Part shown: positions 1 to 6,360 of the stretch, one piece after another | Layout of the letters: the number at the start of each line of letters is the position of its first letter | How positions within the stretch are numbered: position 1 is the stretch's first letter | From: Hyphomicrobiales bacterium | GTDB taxonomy: Bacteria > Pseudomonadota > Alphaproteobacteria > Rhizobiales > GCA-2746425 | Direction of reading: 5' to 3' | Length of the DNA: 7,056 nucleotides | Assembly: GCA_002746425.1 (NCBI GenBank) | Contig: NVXB01000055.1 | Span: forward strand, 15,945-23,000 | Notes under the pieces: model-generated | What the model was told of the DNA's origin: nothing | The model's input: only the letters and a program-made list of their open reading frames with translations | Database searches by the model: none | Program-made: the position numbers and the translations under genes

Positions 1-360
1 ACGGGGGAGCATGAATACACCCGCTATGGTTTCCGCAAACTGATTGAGGCTCGCGCCATTGATATTTTGCAACCCGATGTGATGTGGCTTGGAGGCATGA
101 CTAAATTGCTGCGAGTCTCGGCGATGGCGGCAGCGTGTGATTTGCTTGTTGTTCCCCATGGTAGCGGCGCATATTCAAGCCATTTCATGATGTCTCAACC
201 GCATTCACCATTTTGCGAATACATCTCCAATAGTCCTGATGGCTCTGAAGTTATGCCGGTGTTTGGATCACTCTTCACAAATGAACAAGTGCCGATAAAT
301 GGCCGCATGTCGCTTGGCGAAGCCCCCGGATTCGGGCATGAGGTAAATGATCATGGATAA
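1..360 (+). CDS. rhmD: L-rhamnonate dehydratase, C-terminal part (5' end outside window)
   Basis: Frame 1 is open from base 1 to the TAA at 358-360, giving the last 119 residues of an enolase/mandelate-racemase superfamily protein of about 400 residues. Seen: a GEH motif at fragment residues 2-4 (the Glu is a metal ligand in this family), QPDV at 24-27, and VVPHGS at 50-55. The Asp26-His53 spacing matches the Asp-His general-base pair of RhmD enzymes. The ending NG-R/M...PGFG (residues 100-112) also fits E. coli RhmD as I remember it. Family function: cytosolic Mg-dependent dehydration of L-rhamnonate to 2-keto-3-deoxy-L-rhamnonate. Its last 8 nt overlap the start of the following SDR gene, which implies translational coupling in one operon. 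Other acid-sugar dehydratases (for example L-fuconate) are possible, but the whole C-terminal pattern fits the rhamnonate group best. Nothing seen suggests damage in this part. Confidence 0.87.
   Translation, partial: TGEHEYTRYGFRKLIEARAIDILQPDVMWLGGMTKLLRVSAMAAACDLLVVPHGSGAYSSHFMMSQPHSPFCEYISNSPDGSEVMPVFGSLFTNEQVPINGRMSLGEAPGFGHEVNDHG
340..344 (+). promoter_or_regulatory. Ribosome binding site deciding the SDR start
   Basis: GAGGT lies inside the end of the dehydratase gene. It is 8 nt from ATG 353 but only 2 nt from the in-frame ATG 347. This favours ATG 353 and a start that depends on translation of the preceding gene. Confidence 0.6.
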
Positions 361-1022
361 TCAGATTGCAGTCATTACCGGCAGCGCTCAGGGCATTGGC
401 CATGCGGTTGCAAAGCTTTTGTCAGAACGCGGCGCCAAAGTGGTCAGTTGGGATATCAACCCCATCAATGGGGATGCTATGGCGGAACTTGGCGGGTTGG
501 CCATGACTTGCGATCAGGTTGCGTGCCGACAATTCTGGTCAACAGCGCTGGCATTTCGAGTCCGAACGAGCCCTTGGACATATATGACATTGATGCATGG
601 CATCGGGTAATCGACATTAATTGAACGGCACGTTCTATGTAAATCGGGTTTGCGTTGGCGGCATGAAAGCCAATGGTTATGGCCGGATCATGAACATCGC
701 TTCGATTGCGGGCAAAGAGGATAACCCCACCTCAGCCTATTCTGCATCCAAAGCAGCAGTGATAGGGATGACAAAGTCTCTTGGAAAAGAGCTTGCAGGA
801 ATGGACATTGCGGTTAATTGCGCGACCCCGACAGCAGCACGCACCCGAATTTTTGACCAAATGAAACAAGAGCATATCGACTACATGCTGAGCAAAATTC
901 CGCGCGGGCGCTTTCTAGAGGTCGGGGAGGCTGCAAAAATGATTGCTTGGGCTGTTTCGCCAGAAAATTCGTTTGCAACCGGCGCAGTGTTTGACCTCTC
1001 AGGCGGGCGCGCAACGTATTAA
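353..1022 (+). pseudogene. Frameshifted SDR dehydrogenase of the deoxy-sugar acid pathway
   Basis: The SDR fold is recognisable but spread over three frames. Bases 353-520 encode MDNQIAVITG and the TGSAQGIG nucleotide-binding motif, up to MTCDQV. Bases 523-618 continue in a different frame with VPTILVNSAGIS and AWHRVIDIN, the usual NNAG strand region. Bases 619-1022 continue in the third frame with NG-TFYVNR, the catalytic Ser in NIASIAGK, YSASK (Tyr and Lys) and the ending FDLSGGRATY. Between CDQV and VPT about 20 residues of a normal SDR are missing, and the frame change requires a loss of 3n+1 bases. At 612-618 AATTGAACGG reads as AATTTGAACGG with one T lost, which creates a TGA. The start at ATG 353 is preferred over ATG 347 because GAGGT (340-344) lies 8 nt upstream. 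Family role: NAD(P)-dependent oxidation of 2-keto-3-deoxy-L-rhamnonate or -fuconate, acting after RhmD. Sequencing or assembly error is the main alternative to a true pseudogene. Confidence 0.85.
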
Positions 1023-1047
1023 AAAGCCGCCAACACACTGATATTAT

Positions 1048-1947
1048 TTAGGCCCGGGGGAACTCGCAAATGCGTTGCGATGCGGTTGATACGCCTAAAT
1101 CAAGTACTGTTTGAAGTGAGCTCCCGCGAAGCACGCCAGCGATATAACCCGCGTTAAAAGCATCGCCCGCACCAACGGTGTCAAAAGCATCGACTTGAGG
1201 CGCGCGGGCTATGAACATGCTCTGCTCCTTGCAGGCCATAGCACCATCAGCGCCACACTTTACAACGAGTTGAGCACCCTTCGGCATCATTTGTTCAATA
1301 TGGGCAAGAGCGCTGGCAAGCTCATCAGTACCAGCGAGAGCCATGGCCTCCTTGTCATTGATCAACACATGATCACAGACAGCAAACCATTGTTCGACTT
1401 CTGAAACAACGCTGGATGTCCAACCCTCGGTGGGCCAACCTGGGTCTATGGCAACCTGCCACCCTGCTTCATGCAATTCTGATATCAATCTGGAATAATC
1501 AGTGCGTAAGACAGGCGTTGTAAAAGCACCGCTTAGCAATGCAATGCCGCCCTCCATTCCGCTTTTCTCAATGGCAGCGCTAACATGGGCGTAGGAAAGC
1601 GAATCCAAATGACCAACACTTGAAAAAAAGGTTCTTTCCTTATTCCCGTGTAGCAAACCAACCGAATAACAAGTGGGTGCATCAATCACCGCGCAATAAG
1701 CCCGATCATCCTCGAATTTTCCCGCAAGCCAACGCCCAAGATCATCATTCCCAAACGCTGAAATAAGGCATGTCGGTTGATCAAGCGTTCGCAAAACCAG
1801 CACAGTATTACCAGCAGACCCACCAGCGCGAAAATCACTGCGCGGCAACATTGTTTCAGTTCCTACTTCAGGCCATTTTGAAATTGACCCCATGACAATA
1901 TCAACATTTGTATTGCCGATAACTAAGACACCATGCTGCGTGTTCAA
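1048..1947 (-). CDS. PfkB-family carbohydrate kinase, TTG start
   Basis: A 299-residue protein, the usual length for ribokinase/PfkB sugar kinases. Seen: N-terminal strand GVLVIGNTNVDIV (6-18), the GGSAGN glycine motif (42-47) of the PfkB first signature, NDKE (197-200) matching the NxxE metal/phosphate motif, VVKCGADGA (228-236) near the nucleotide site, and DTVGAGDAFNAGY (256-268), the second signature with catalytic Asp262. Family function: ATP-dependent phosphorylation of a sugar or sugar acid in the cytosol; the substrate cannot be read here. The start is TTG at 1945-1947. An in-frame TGA lies 9 nt upstream, the first in-frame ATG (residue 19) would remove the conserved first strand, and GAGG sits 7 nt before the TTG. 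It is the last gene of the leftward cluster, 132 nt after the transporter ATPase, and converges on the SDR gene with a 25-nt gap. No frameshift or missing key residue is seen. Confidence 0.9.
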   Translation of the reverse strand: MNTQHGVLVIGNTNVDIVMGSISKWPEVGTETMLPRSDFRAGGSAGNTVLVLRTLDQPTCLISAFGNDDLGRWLAGKFEDDRAYCAVIDAPTCYSVGLLHGNKERTFFSSVGHLDSLSYAHVSAAIEKSGMEGGIALLSGAFTTPVLRTDYSRLISELHEAGWQVAIDPGWPTEGWTSSVVSEVEQWFAVCDHVLINDKEAMALAGTDELASALAHIEQMMPKGAQLVVKCGADGAMACKEQSMFIARAPQVDAFDTVGAGDAFNAGYIAGVLRGSSLQTVLDLGVSTASQRICEFPRA

Positions 1948-2079
1948 GAGACTGCCTCACTGTCTGAGTTTTTTCTCAAAGGCCGCGACTGGAGGCTGGT
2001 AGAGCACATCATCTTCGACACATTTTTCATTTTGTTATCACTTAATAATGGGAGGAATTAACTCAGCAGGCATGCATTG
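1948..2079 (-). other. 132-bp gap between ATPase and kinase with a possible gene remnant
   Basis: No complete gene or clear terminator is seen in this gap. One minus-strand frame is open for 23 codons without a start codon and ends at TGA 1957-1959. It reads EDDVLYQPPVAAFEKKLRQ near its end, which looks protein-like, and it stops exactly where the kinase ribosome binding site begins. It may be the tail of a deleted gene. A 15-bp string inside it (1965-1979) recurs in the binding-protein gene. Chance is not excluded. Confidence 0.25.
1955..1958 (-). promoter_or_regulatory. Ribosome binding site supporting the kinase TTG start
   Basis: The minus strand carries GAGG with 7 nt between it and the TTG at 1945-1947. 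With an in-frame stop just upstream, it fixes the unusual start codon of the PfkB kinase. Confidence 0.65.
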
Positions 2080-3090
2080 TCAGGCGTGGCCGATGGCCTG
2101 CCCGTCTTCGCTAAATAAATGCAGATGGCCTTTGAGTGGCGATAAAAAGATCTTGGCATTTTGGGAAAACGCTACTGTGCCATTCACCCGCGCAACAAGG
2201 GTTCCCACCTCAGGAACATTGACATGAACAAAGGTGTCGCTGCCCAGTTGTTCAACGAAACCAACCTCCCCCGCCCAAGTTCCTGACTGTTGTGAAACCT
2301 CAAGATGCTCCGGGCGTATGCCAATTGTGTGGGCTCCGACATCCAAGCGATTGGCCCCTTCAAGAAAGTTCATGCGCGGTGAGCCGATGAACCCAGCCAC
2401 AAAAATATTTTTAGGGTTTTCATACAGTTCAAGTGGCGTGCCGACCTGTTGAATATTGCCCATATTCATCACCACAATTCTGTCGGCCAAAGTCATTGCT
2501 TCAACCTGATCATGGGTCACATAAATCATCGTGGTATCAGCCATGTTCCCATGCAAATTGGCAATTTCAATTCGCGTTTCTACGCGCAGCGCTGCATCAA
2601 GATTGGAAAGCGGCTCATCAAACAAAAACAGCTTGGGCTTACGCACAATCGCACGACCAATGGCAACCCGCTGGCGTTGCCCGCCGGACAACTGTTTTGG
2701 CAGCCGCTCCAGATATTCTGTAATTTGCAGAATTTTGGCGGCTCCCCTGACCCGCTCATTCATCTCATGCTTTGACATTTTGCCAAGCTTGAGACCAAAC
2801 GCCATATTCTCAAAAACAGTCATATGCGGATAGAGCGCATAGGACTGGAAAACCATGGCGATACCGCGCTTCACCGGAGGAAAATCATTAACCAGCGTAT
2901 CGTCGATAAGCATGTCGCCGGATGATATCTCTTCCAGCCCGGCGATCAGCCGCAAAAGTGTGGATTTTCCGCAGCCCGACGGGCCAATGAACACCACAAA
3001 TTCACCCGAATTGATTTTAAGGTTTATGTCGCGCAGCACTTCTACCGTGCCAAACGACTTGCAAATATTTTTGAGTTGCAGGTCCGCCAT
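2080..3090 (-). CDS. Sugar ABC transporter ATP-binding protein (MalK/UgpC/SmoK type)
   Basis: A 336-residue CUT1-family ATPase with all expected motifs: Walker A GPSGCGKST (36-44), Q-loop Gln82 in MVFQSYALYPHM, signature LSGGQRQR (134-141), Walker B LFLFDE (154-159), D-loop LSNLD (161-165) and H-loop His193 in VTHD. A C-terminal TOBE/MalK regulatory region follows, with GIRPEHLEV (257-265) and HLGSDTF-like QLGSDTFVHV (281-290). It is shorter than E. coli MalK, but this length is normal for the SmoK-like alphaproteobacterial branch. Role: a homodimer on the cytosolic face of the inner membrane that powers sugar import through the two permeases encoded just upstream. The start at ATG 3088-3090 is supported by AAGGG (3097-3101) 6 nt upstream. 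Only 3 nt separate it from the preceding permease stop. These ATPases are sometimes shared between transporters, but here it sits with its own importer. The substrate is not evident. Confidence 0.96.
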   Translation of the reverse strand: MADLQLKNICKSFGTVEVLRDINLKINSGEFVVFIGPSGCGKSTLLRLIAGLEEISSGDMLIDDTLVNDFPPVKRGIAMVFQSYALYPHMTVFENMAFGLKLGKMSKHEMNERVRGAAKILQITEYLERLPKQLSGGQRQRVAIGRAIVRKPKLFLFDEPLSNLDAALRVETRIEIANLHGNMADTTMIYVTHDQVEAMTLADRIVVMNMGNIQQVGTPLELYENPKNIFVAGFIGSPRMNFLEGANRLDVGAHTIGIRPEHLEVSQQSGTWAGEVGFVEQLGSDTFVHVNVPEVGTLVARVNGTVAFSQNAKIFLSPLKGHLHLFSEDGQAIGHA

Positions 3091-3093
3091 CGC

Positions 3094-3927
3094 TTACCCT
3101 TTCACAGCGCCAGCCGTCAGGCCTGCGATAATTTTACGTTGAAAAATAAGAACCAATATCACCAGCGGCACAGTAACAATCACCGAGGCCGCCATGATAT
3201 TGCCCCACGGCACCTCAAATTCTGTCGACCCCGATATCATCGCTATTGCGACAGGAACCGTGCGTTGCTCATCGGAAGAAAGAAAGGTGAAGGCGAACAA
3301 GAACTCGTTCCAAGCATGGATGAACGCCAAGAGGCCAGTGGTCACCAATGCAGGCCACATCAATGGCAAGAATACTTTGATGACAATGACCAAGGGCGAT
3401 GCGCCATCGACTATGGCAGCTTCCTCAATCTCAATGGGCAGTGCCCGCATGAAAGTCGTCAAAACCCACACAGTAAAGGGCAAGGTAAAAATCATGTAGG
3501 AAAACACCAGAGCCCAAAGCGAGTTGTAGAGTCCCATCGAGCGCACCAACTCAAACAACCCGGCCAGCACTGCTATTTGCGGAAACATAGATACTGACAA
3601 AATGGTGAGTAGCATTAATGTGCGGCCGCGAAAGCTGATACGAGAAAGCGCATAGGAAGCCGTTAATGCCAGCATGAGAGAAAGCAAAACCACAGCGGTG
3701 GCGACGAGGACCGAGTTGAGCAATTGTTGCCCAAATGCACCGCGCGTAATGACCGAAATATAATTGGTCATCGAGAAGCTGCTCGGCCAGTAACTCACCT
3801 CAAATATCGCGATACCAGATTTGAATGACGTCACAATCGCGTAATAAAACGGGAAGATCGATATAACCATGATGAGGGAAACCAACAGGAAAAAACTTAG
3901 TTTTCTGATCCAACGCGGTATAATCAT
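3094..3927 (-). CDS. Sugar ABC transporter permease, MalG/ThuG-type
   Basis: A 277-residue inner-membrane protein of the CUT1 permease family. Hydrophobic segments at about 11-31, 72-96, 105-127, 135-158, 192-213 and 243-262 fit six membrane helices. The cytosolic EAA loop EEAAIVDGASPLVIVIKVFLP (from residue 168) contains the conserved EAA---DG pattern that docks to the ATPase. The periplasmic stretch after helix 1 (VTSFKSG...) and the short C-terminal tail are typical of the MalG class. The start ATG overlaps the stop of the upstream permease as ATGA (3924-3927), with a GGTGGTGA sequence just before it, so translational coupling is very likely. It pairs with the MalF-type partner to form the translocation channel. 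No defects are seen. The class is certain; the substrate is unknown. Confidence 0.95.
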   Translation of the reverse strand: MIIPRWIRKLSFFLLVSLIMVISIFPFYYAIVTSFKSGIAIFEVSYWPSSFSMTNYISVITRGAFGQQLLNSVLVATAVVLLSLMLALTASYALSRISFRGRTLMLLTILSVSMFPQIAVLAGLFELVRSMGLYNSLWALVFSYMIFTLPFTVWVLTTFMRALPIEIEEAAIVDGASPLVIVIKVFLPLMWPALVTTGLLAFIHAWNEFLFAFTFLSSDEQRTVPVAIAMISGSTEFEVPWGNIMAASVIVTVPLVILVLIFQRKIIAGLTAGAVKG

Positions 3928-4859
3928 TTTTCACCACCCAGGTTGAGTTTTCCAAACTTGATGATGATCAGGGTCACGAGCGCAATGACGAGAAACAGCA
4001 ATGTCGAGGCTGCTGATCCATAGGCGAACTTGTCAAAATCAAACAGGTTCTCACGCGCAAACACCGACATGGTACGCGTTTGATTGTTGGCCGGGGTCAA
4101 CACATAGATGAGATCGAAAACCCGCAAAGCATCCAATGCGCGGAAAATTACCGCAATCATTACGGCAGGCCTGATCAAAGGCAGCGTCACTTTAAAAAAC
4201 ACTTTAACCGGATGTACACCATCGACCCGCGCAGCTTCATAAACATCTGCAGGAACCATCTGCAATCCCGCTAAAATAAGCAGTGCCATGAAAGGTGTCG
4301 TCTTCCAGATATCAACAATCAGCACCGCCAACATTGCGGTATCAGCAGAGGCTGTCCAGGCAATTGGTCCGCTGATCAAATGCAAGCGCAGGAGAATATC
4401 GTTCAAAATACCAAACTGGTCATGCATCATCCAGGCCCACATTTTCGCCGAGACAGTAGTGGGAATAGCCCACGGGATCAGCACTGCAGCGCGCACCCAG
4501 GCGCGTCCGCTAAATTGGACATTGAGAACAAGTGCTACAATCAAGCCAAACAGGGTTTCAAAAGCCACCGATATGAACGAGAATTTCAGGGTGTTCCAGA
4601 CAGAGCGCCACCAGCCTTCATCCGCCAACAGGCCGTAAAACTCACCTTCACCATCTCCGTAATCAACCCACTCAAGGTAATTGCGAAAGCCAATCCAGCG
4701 TGCCTCTGACAACAAATCCAGCGACGCATCGGTGAAACCGAAATAAATGGTACGGAACAGAGGATAGGCAGCTGTCGCCGCCAAAACGATAAGCATCGGC
4801 GTCATAAACAACCACGCTGAGCGTATCCTCTGGCTACTGAGTTGCGACCTGGATGTCAT
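3924..4859 (-). CDS. Sugar ABC transporter permease, MalF/ThuF-type
   Basis: A 311-residue inner-membrane permease. Hydrophobic segments lie at about 15-35, 92-113, 122-144, 174-198, 231-250 and 284-301. The EAA loop runs from residue 208 (EAARVDGVHPVKVFFKVTLP). The periplasmic region after helix 1 carries an acidic, aromatic stretch (residues 60-88, with DYGDGEGEFYGLL then WWRSVWNTL), which I associate with the ThuF/AglF branch of alphaproteobacterial importers. Role: one half of the heterodimeric channel that receives sugar from the binding protein. The start at ATG 4857-4859 has AAGG (4866-4869) 6 nt upstream. It lies 70 nt downstream of the binding-protein gene, across a GC-rich hairpin, and overlaps the next permease by 4 nt. 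The substrate cannot be named from the sequence alone; trehalose/maltose-like or polyol sugars are guesses from family resemblance. Confidence 0.95.
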   Translation of the reverse strand: MTSRSQLSSQRIRSAWLFMTPMLIVLAATAAYPLFRTIYFGFTDASLDLLSEARWIGFRNYLEWVDYGDGEGEFYGLLADEGWWRSVWNTLKFSFISVAFETLFGLIVALVLNVQFSGRAWVRAAVLIPWAIPTTVSAKMWAWMMHDQFGILNDILLRLHLISGPIAWTASADTAMLAVLIVDIWKTTPFMALLILAGLQMVPADVYEAARVDGVHPVKVFFKVTLPLIRPAVMIAVIFRALDALRVFDLIYVLTPANNQTRTMSVFARENLFDFDKFAYGSAASTLLFLVIALVTLIIIKFGKLNLGGEK

Positions 4860-4886
4860 TGCTAACCTTTAATTAGAAATGGTTGA

Positions 4887-4908
4887 CCGGGCACAACATG
4901 ACGCCCGG
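4887..4908 (-). other. GC-rich intra-operon hairpin
   Basis: CCGGGC (4887-4892) and GCCCGG (4903-4908) are perfect 6-bp complementary arms around a 10-nt loop, in the 70-nt gap between the binding-protein gene and the first permease. No clean T-run follows in the leftward direction (the next bases are TCAACCATTTCT), so it is a poor intrinsic terminator. Such hairpins after binding-protein genes are known to protect the upstream mRNA end and lower permease expression (malE-malF is the model); that role here is inferred. Confidence 0.6.
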
Positions 4909-4929
4909 CCTCGTTTTACAAAACCGGTT

Positions 4930-6195
4930 TTACCAACCAGCGCCCTTCAAGCGTTTGAGTTTTTTCTCAAGCTTGGCAAGGTTTACAGAGGCTGTACCAT
5001 CACCCGAAAGAGTGGCGTGCACAGCACTCCAGAATTCCTTGGAAACCTCATTGTAATTGCGCTTTGTTGCGATGGATGGCCGCGGCAATGCATTGTCCAC
5101 AACAGGCTTCCAAAGGGGTACAAATGGTTGTTTTTCCATGACTTCAGCATCTGTATACACAGCACTTAAAGTCGGAGGCCGGCTTGTCAGAATTGCCCGG
5201 TCCTTTTGAACATCATAAGAGTTCAGGTAACGCACCAGCGCAATGGCTGCATCCTGGTTTTTGGAGTATTTAGTCACACCAAGATGCCAACCGCCCAGTG
5301 TTGCCGCTGAAGAATTATCCCCGCCGCCACTTGGCAAAATGGACACTGCAAACTTGCCCTTTACCGCGCTGTCATCACCAGCAGACAGTGCATAGGCGTA
5401 GTTCCAGTTCCGCATGAAGACTGCGTTCCCGGTTTGCCAAACGCCGCGAGCATCTTCTTCCTTGTAGGACAACACGCCCTCTGGAGCGATTGTGCCAATC
5501 CAGGAAGCCGCCAAATCAATCGCCTCAGCGGCCTTGTCATTATTAATCGAAATCGTGCCATCAAGCTCAACAATGCGGCCACCACCAAAACTGGCAACCC
5601 ATTCCTGTGCATCGCAGGTCAAACCTTCATAGGCTGCACCCTGAAACACAAAACCCCACATTTTGTCATTGCCAGCAGCACGTTCAGCGTCCTGAATTTT
5701 CTTAGCGGTTACCGTTAGCTGTTGCCAAGTTGCTGGCACGCTTTCGCTGTATTTATCCAGCAAATCTTTACGGTAGTAGAGTGCCGGTGCTCCCAAGAAC
5801 ATTGGCAGCGCAACCAGCTTGCCATTAACCGTTTGGGATTCAACAGCAGCAGGCACAAACTGATCGATAATGTCGGCAACATGTGGCGCCAAATCAATGA
5901 AATGAGTGGCGATTTGCGATGCCCAGATAACGTCAACCCGGTAGACATCAATGTCACTGCTTTGCGCTGCCAACCAAAGCTTATATTGGCCAAATTGATC
6001 AGTGGTCGATTCCGGCATGGAAACGATTTTTACCGTATGGCCACTGTTAGCTTCAAAGGTATCAAGATGTGCCCTGAGCATTTCATGATCTTTGCCCACG
6101 GAGCCGTGGACAATGCGCAACTCAGCCGCTTGCGCGCCCATGCTGAACAACGCCACACTGGCCATTGCGCAGGCTAAAAAATTACGAATTCGCAT
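4930..6195 (-). CDS. Sugar ABC transporter periplasmic binding protein (family 1, ThuE-like)
   Basis: With the start at ATG 6193-6195 the protein has 421 residues, normal for family 1 solute-binding proteins. It begins with a signal peptide: positive MRIRN, a hydrophobic core (about 6-19) and a likely cleavage site after GAQA at residue 23, before AELRIVHG. The first lobe shows F-E-N-GHTV, a DVYRVDVIWASQ segment and the LPMF...YYRKDLLDKY region typical of maltose/trehalose-type binding proteins. Later residues include WGFVFQGAAYEGLTC and MRNWNYA, also typical. An open frame extends 8 codons further to ATG 6219, but GGAGGG (6203-6208) sits 7 nt before ATG 6195, and the signal peptide starts there. 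Role: captures the substrate in the periplasm and delivers it to the permeases encoded downstream. It is probably the first gene of the importer block and the most highly expressed. The resemblance to ThuE is from memory, and the substrate is unknown. Confidence 0.95.
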   Translation of the reverse strand: MRIRNFLACAMASVALFSMGAQAAELRIVHGSVGKDHEMLRAHLDTFEANSGHTVKIVSMPESTTDQFGQYKLWLAAQSSDIDVYRVDVIWASQIATHFIDLAPHVADIIDQFVPAAVESQTVNGKLVALPMFLGAPALYYRKDLLDKYSESVPATWQQLTVTAKKIQDAERAAGNDKMWGFVFQGAAYEGLTCDAQEWVASFGGGRIVELDGTISINNDKAAEAIDLAASWIGTIAPEGVLSYKEEDARGVWQTGNAVFMRNWNYAYALSAGDDSAVKGKFAVSILPSGGGDNSSAATLGGWHLGVTKYSKNQDAAIALVRYLNSYDVQKDRAILTSRPPTLSAVYTDAEVMEKQPFVPLWKPVVDNALPRPSIATKRNYNEVSKEFWSAVHATLSGDGTASVNLAKLEKKLKRLKGAGW

Positions 6196-6202
6196 ACTAT
6201 TT

Positions 6203-6208
6203 CCCTCC
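6203..6208 (-). promoter_or_regulatory. Strong ribosome binding site of the binding-protein gene
   Basis: The minus strand reads GGAGGG with 7 nt to ATG 6195. It selects this start over the in-frame ATG at 6219, whose extension would put eight residues in front of the signal peptide. Confidence 0.75.
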
Positions 6209-6222
6209 ATAAATGGCATGCT

Positions 6223-6357
6223 TTACAAGCAGCCAATTTTAAAAAACTGTGGCGCATTTCCATTGATTTGCAGATCACGCAGGTGCGCCGATGTACCTGC
6301 ATTAAATTCCCGCTCACTCACATTGTTTTGGAACGGGAATGTTCCTTTGAATCTCAT
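6223..6357 (-). CDS. Possible small ORF of 44 codons, unrecognised
   Basis: On the minus strand, ATG 6355-6357 opens a 44-codon frame beginning MRFKGTFPFQ and ending at TAA 6223-6225. GGGAG lies 9 nt upstream inside the end of the preceding gene. The frame is the same as that gene's and begins one codon after its TAG stop, so it could also be read as a 3' continuation of it. The peptide has no signal peptide, membrane segment or motif that I recognise. A frame of this length is expected by chance fairly often, and the region also holds two inverted repeats that look regulatory. It may be a real small gene, the remnant of a longer one, or nothing. Confidence 0.22.
   Translation of the reverse strand: MRFKGTFPFQNNVSEREFNAGTSAHLRDLQINGNAPQFFKIGCL
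6279..6300. promoter_or_regulatory. Inverted repeat, candidate operator upstream of the importer
   Basis: GCAGGT (6279-6284) and ACCTGC (6295-6300) are perfect 6-bp arms separated by 10 bp, giving a 22-bp dyad with a CG at its centre. It lies 84-105 bp before the binding-protein start. The size and symmetry suit a dimeric repressor or activator of the sugar operon, but no regulator gene is present in the window. I did not find a convincing -35/-10 pair nearby, so the placement relative to a promoter is unknown. Confidence 0.4.
6306..6345. promoter_or_regulatory. Overlapping inverted repeats, candidate regulatory site
   Basis: Two dyads share bases here. ATTCCCG (6306-6312) pairs with CGGGAAT (6334-6340) across 21 bp. 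GGAAC (6330-6334) pairs with GTTCC (6341-6345) across 6 bp, giving a 16-bp near-palindrome. Together they could form alternative structures or a protein-binding site just after the stop of the preceding gene. The short arms mean chance is a real alternative. Confidence 0.3.
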
Positions 6358-6360
6358 TTT

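Noticed and set aside
1023..1047. Bidirectional terminator between the converging SDR and kinase genes
   Set aside because: The 25-bp gap has a short A-run but no inverted repeat long enough to form a stem.
2049..2074. GGGAGGAATTA followed by ATG on the + strand, resembling a ribosome binding site and start
   Set aside because: The spacing to the ATG at 2072 is too long, and the frame runs antisense into the ATPase gene without protein-like content.
2234..3142. Several + strand open frames of about 70-108 codons opposite the transporter ATPase gene
   Set aside because: They are antisense to a gene with every ABC ATPase motif, overlap each other in different frames and show no recognisable protein features.
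3076..3597. A 173-codon + strand frame opposite the MalG-type permease
   Set aside because: It is rich in His, Arg, Gln and Lys, as expected from reading a hydrophobic membrane-protein gene backwards, and has no family resemblance.
4860..4929. Intrinsic terminator after the binding-protein gene
   Set aside because: The stem is good, but no uninterrupted T-run follows on the minus strand and the next importer genes lie directly downstream, so it is listed as a hairpin instead.
6196..6219. Longer binding-protein start at ATG 6219
   Set aside because: The extra eight residues precede a normal signal peptide and would place the strong GGAGGG site inside the coding region; ATG 6195 is better.
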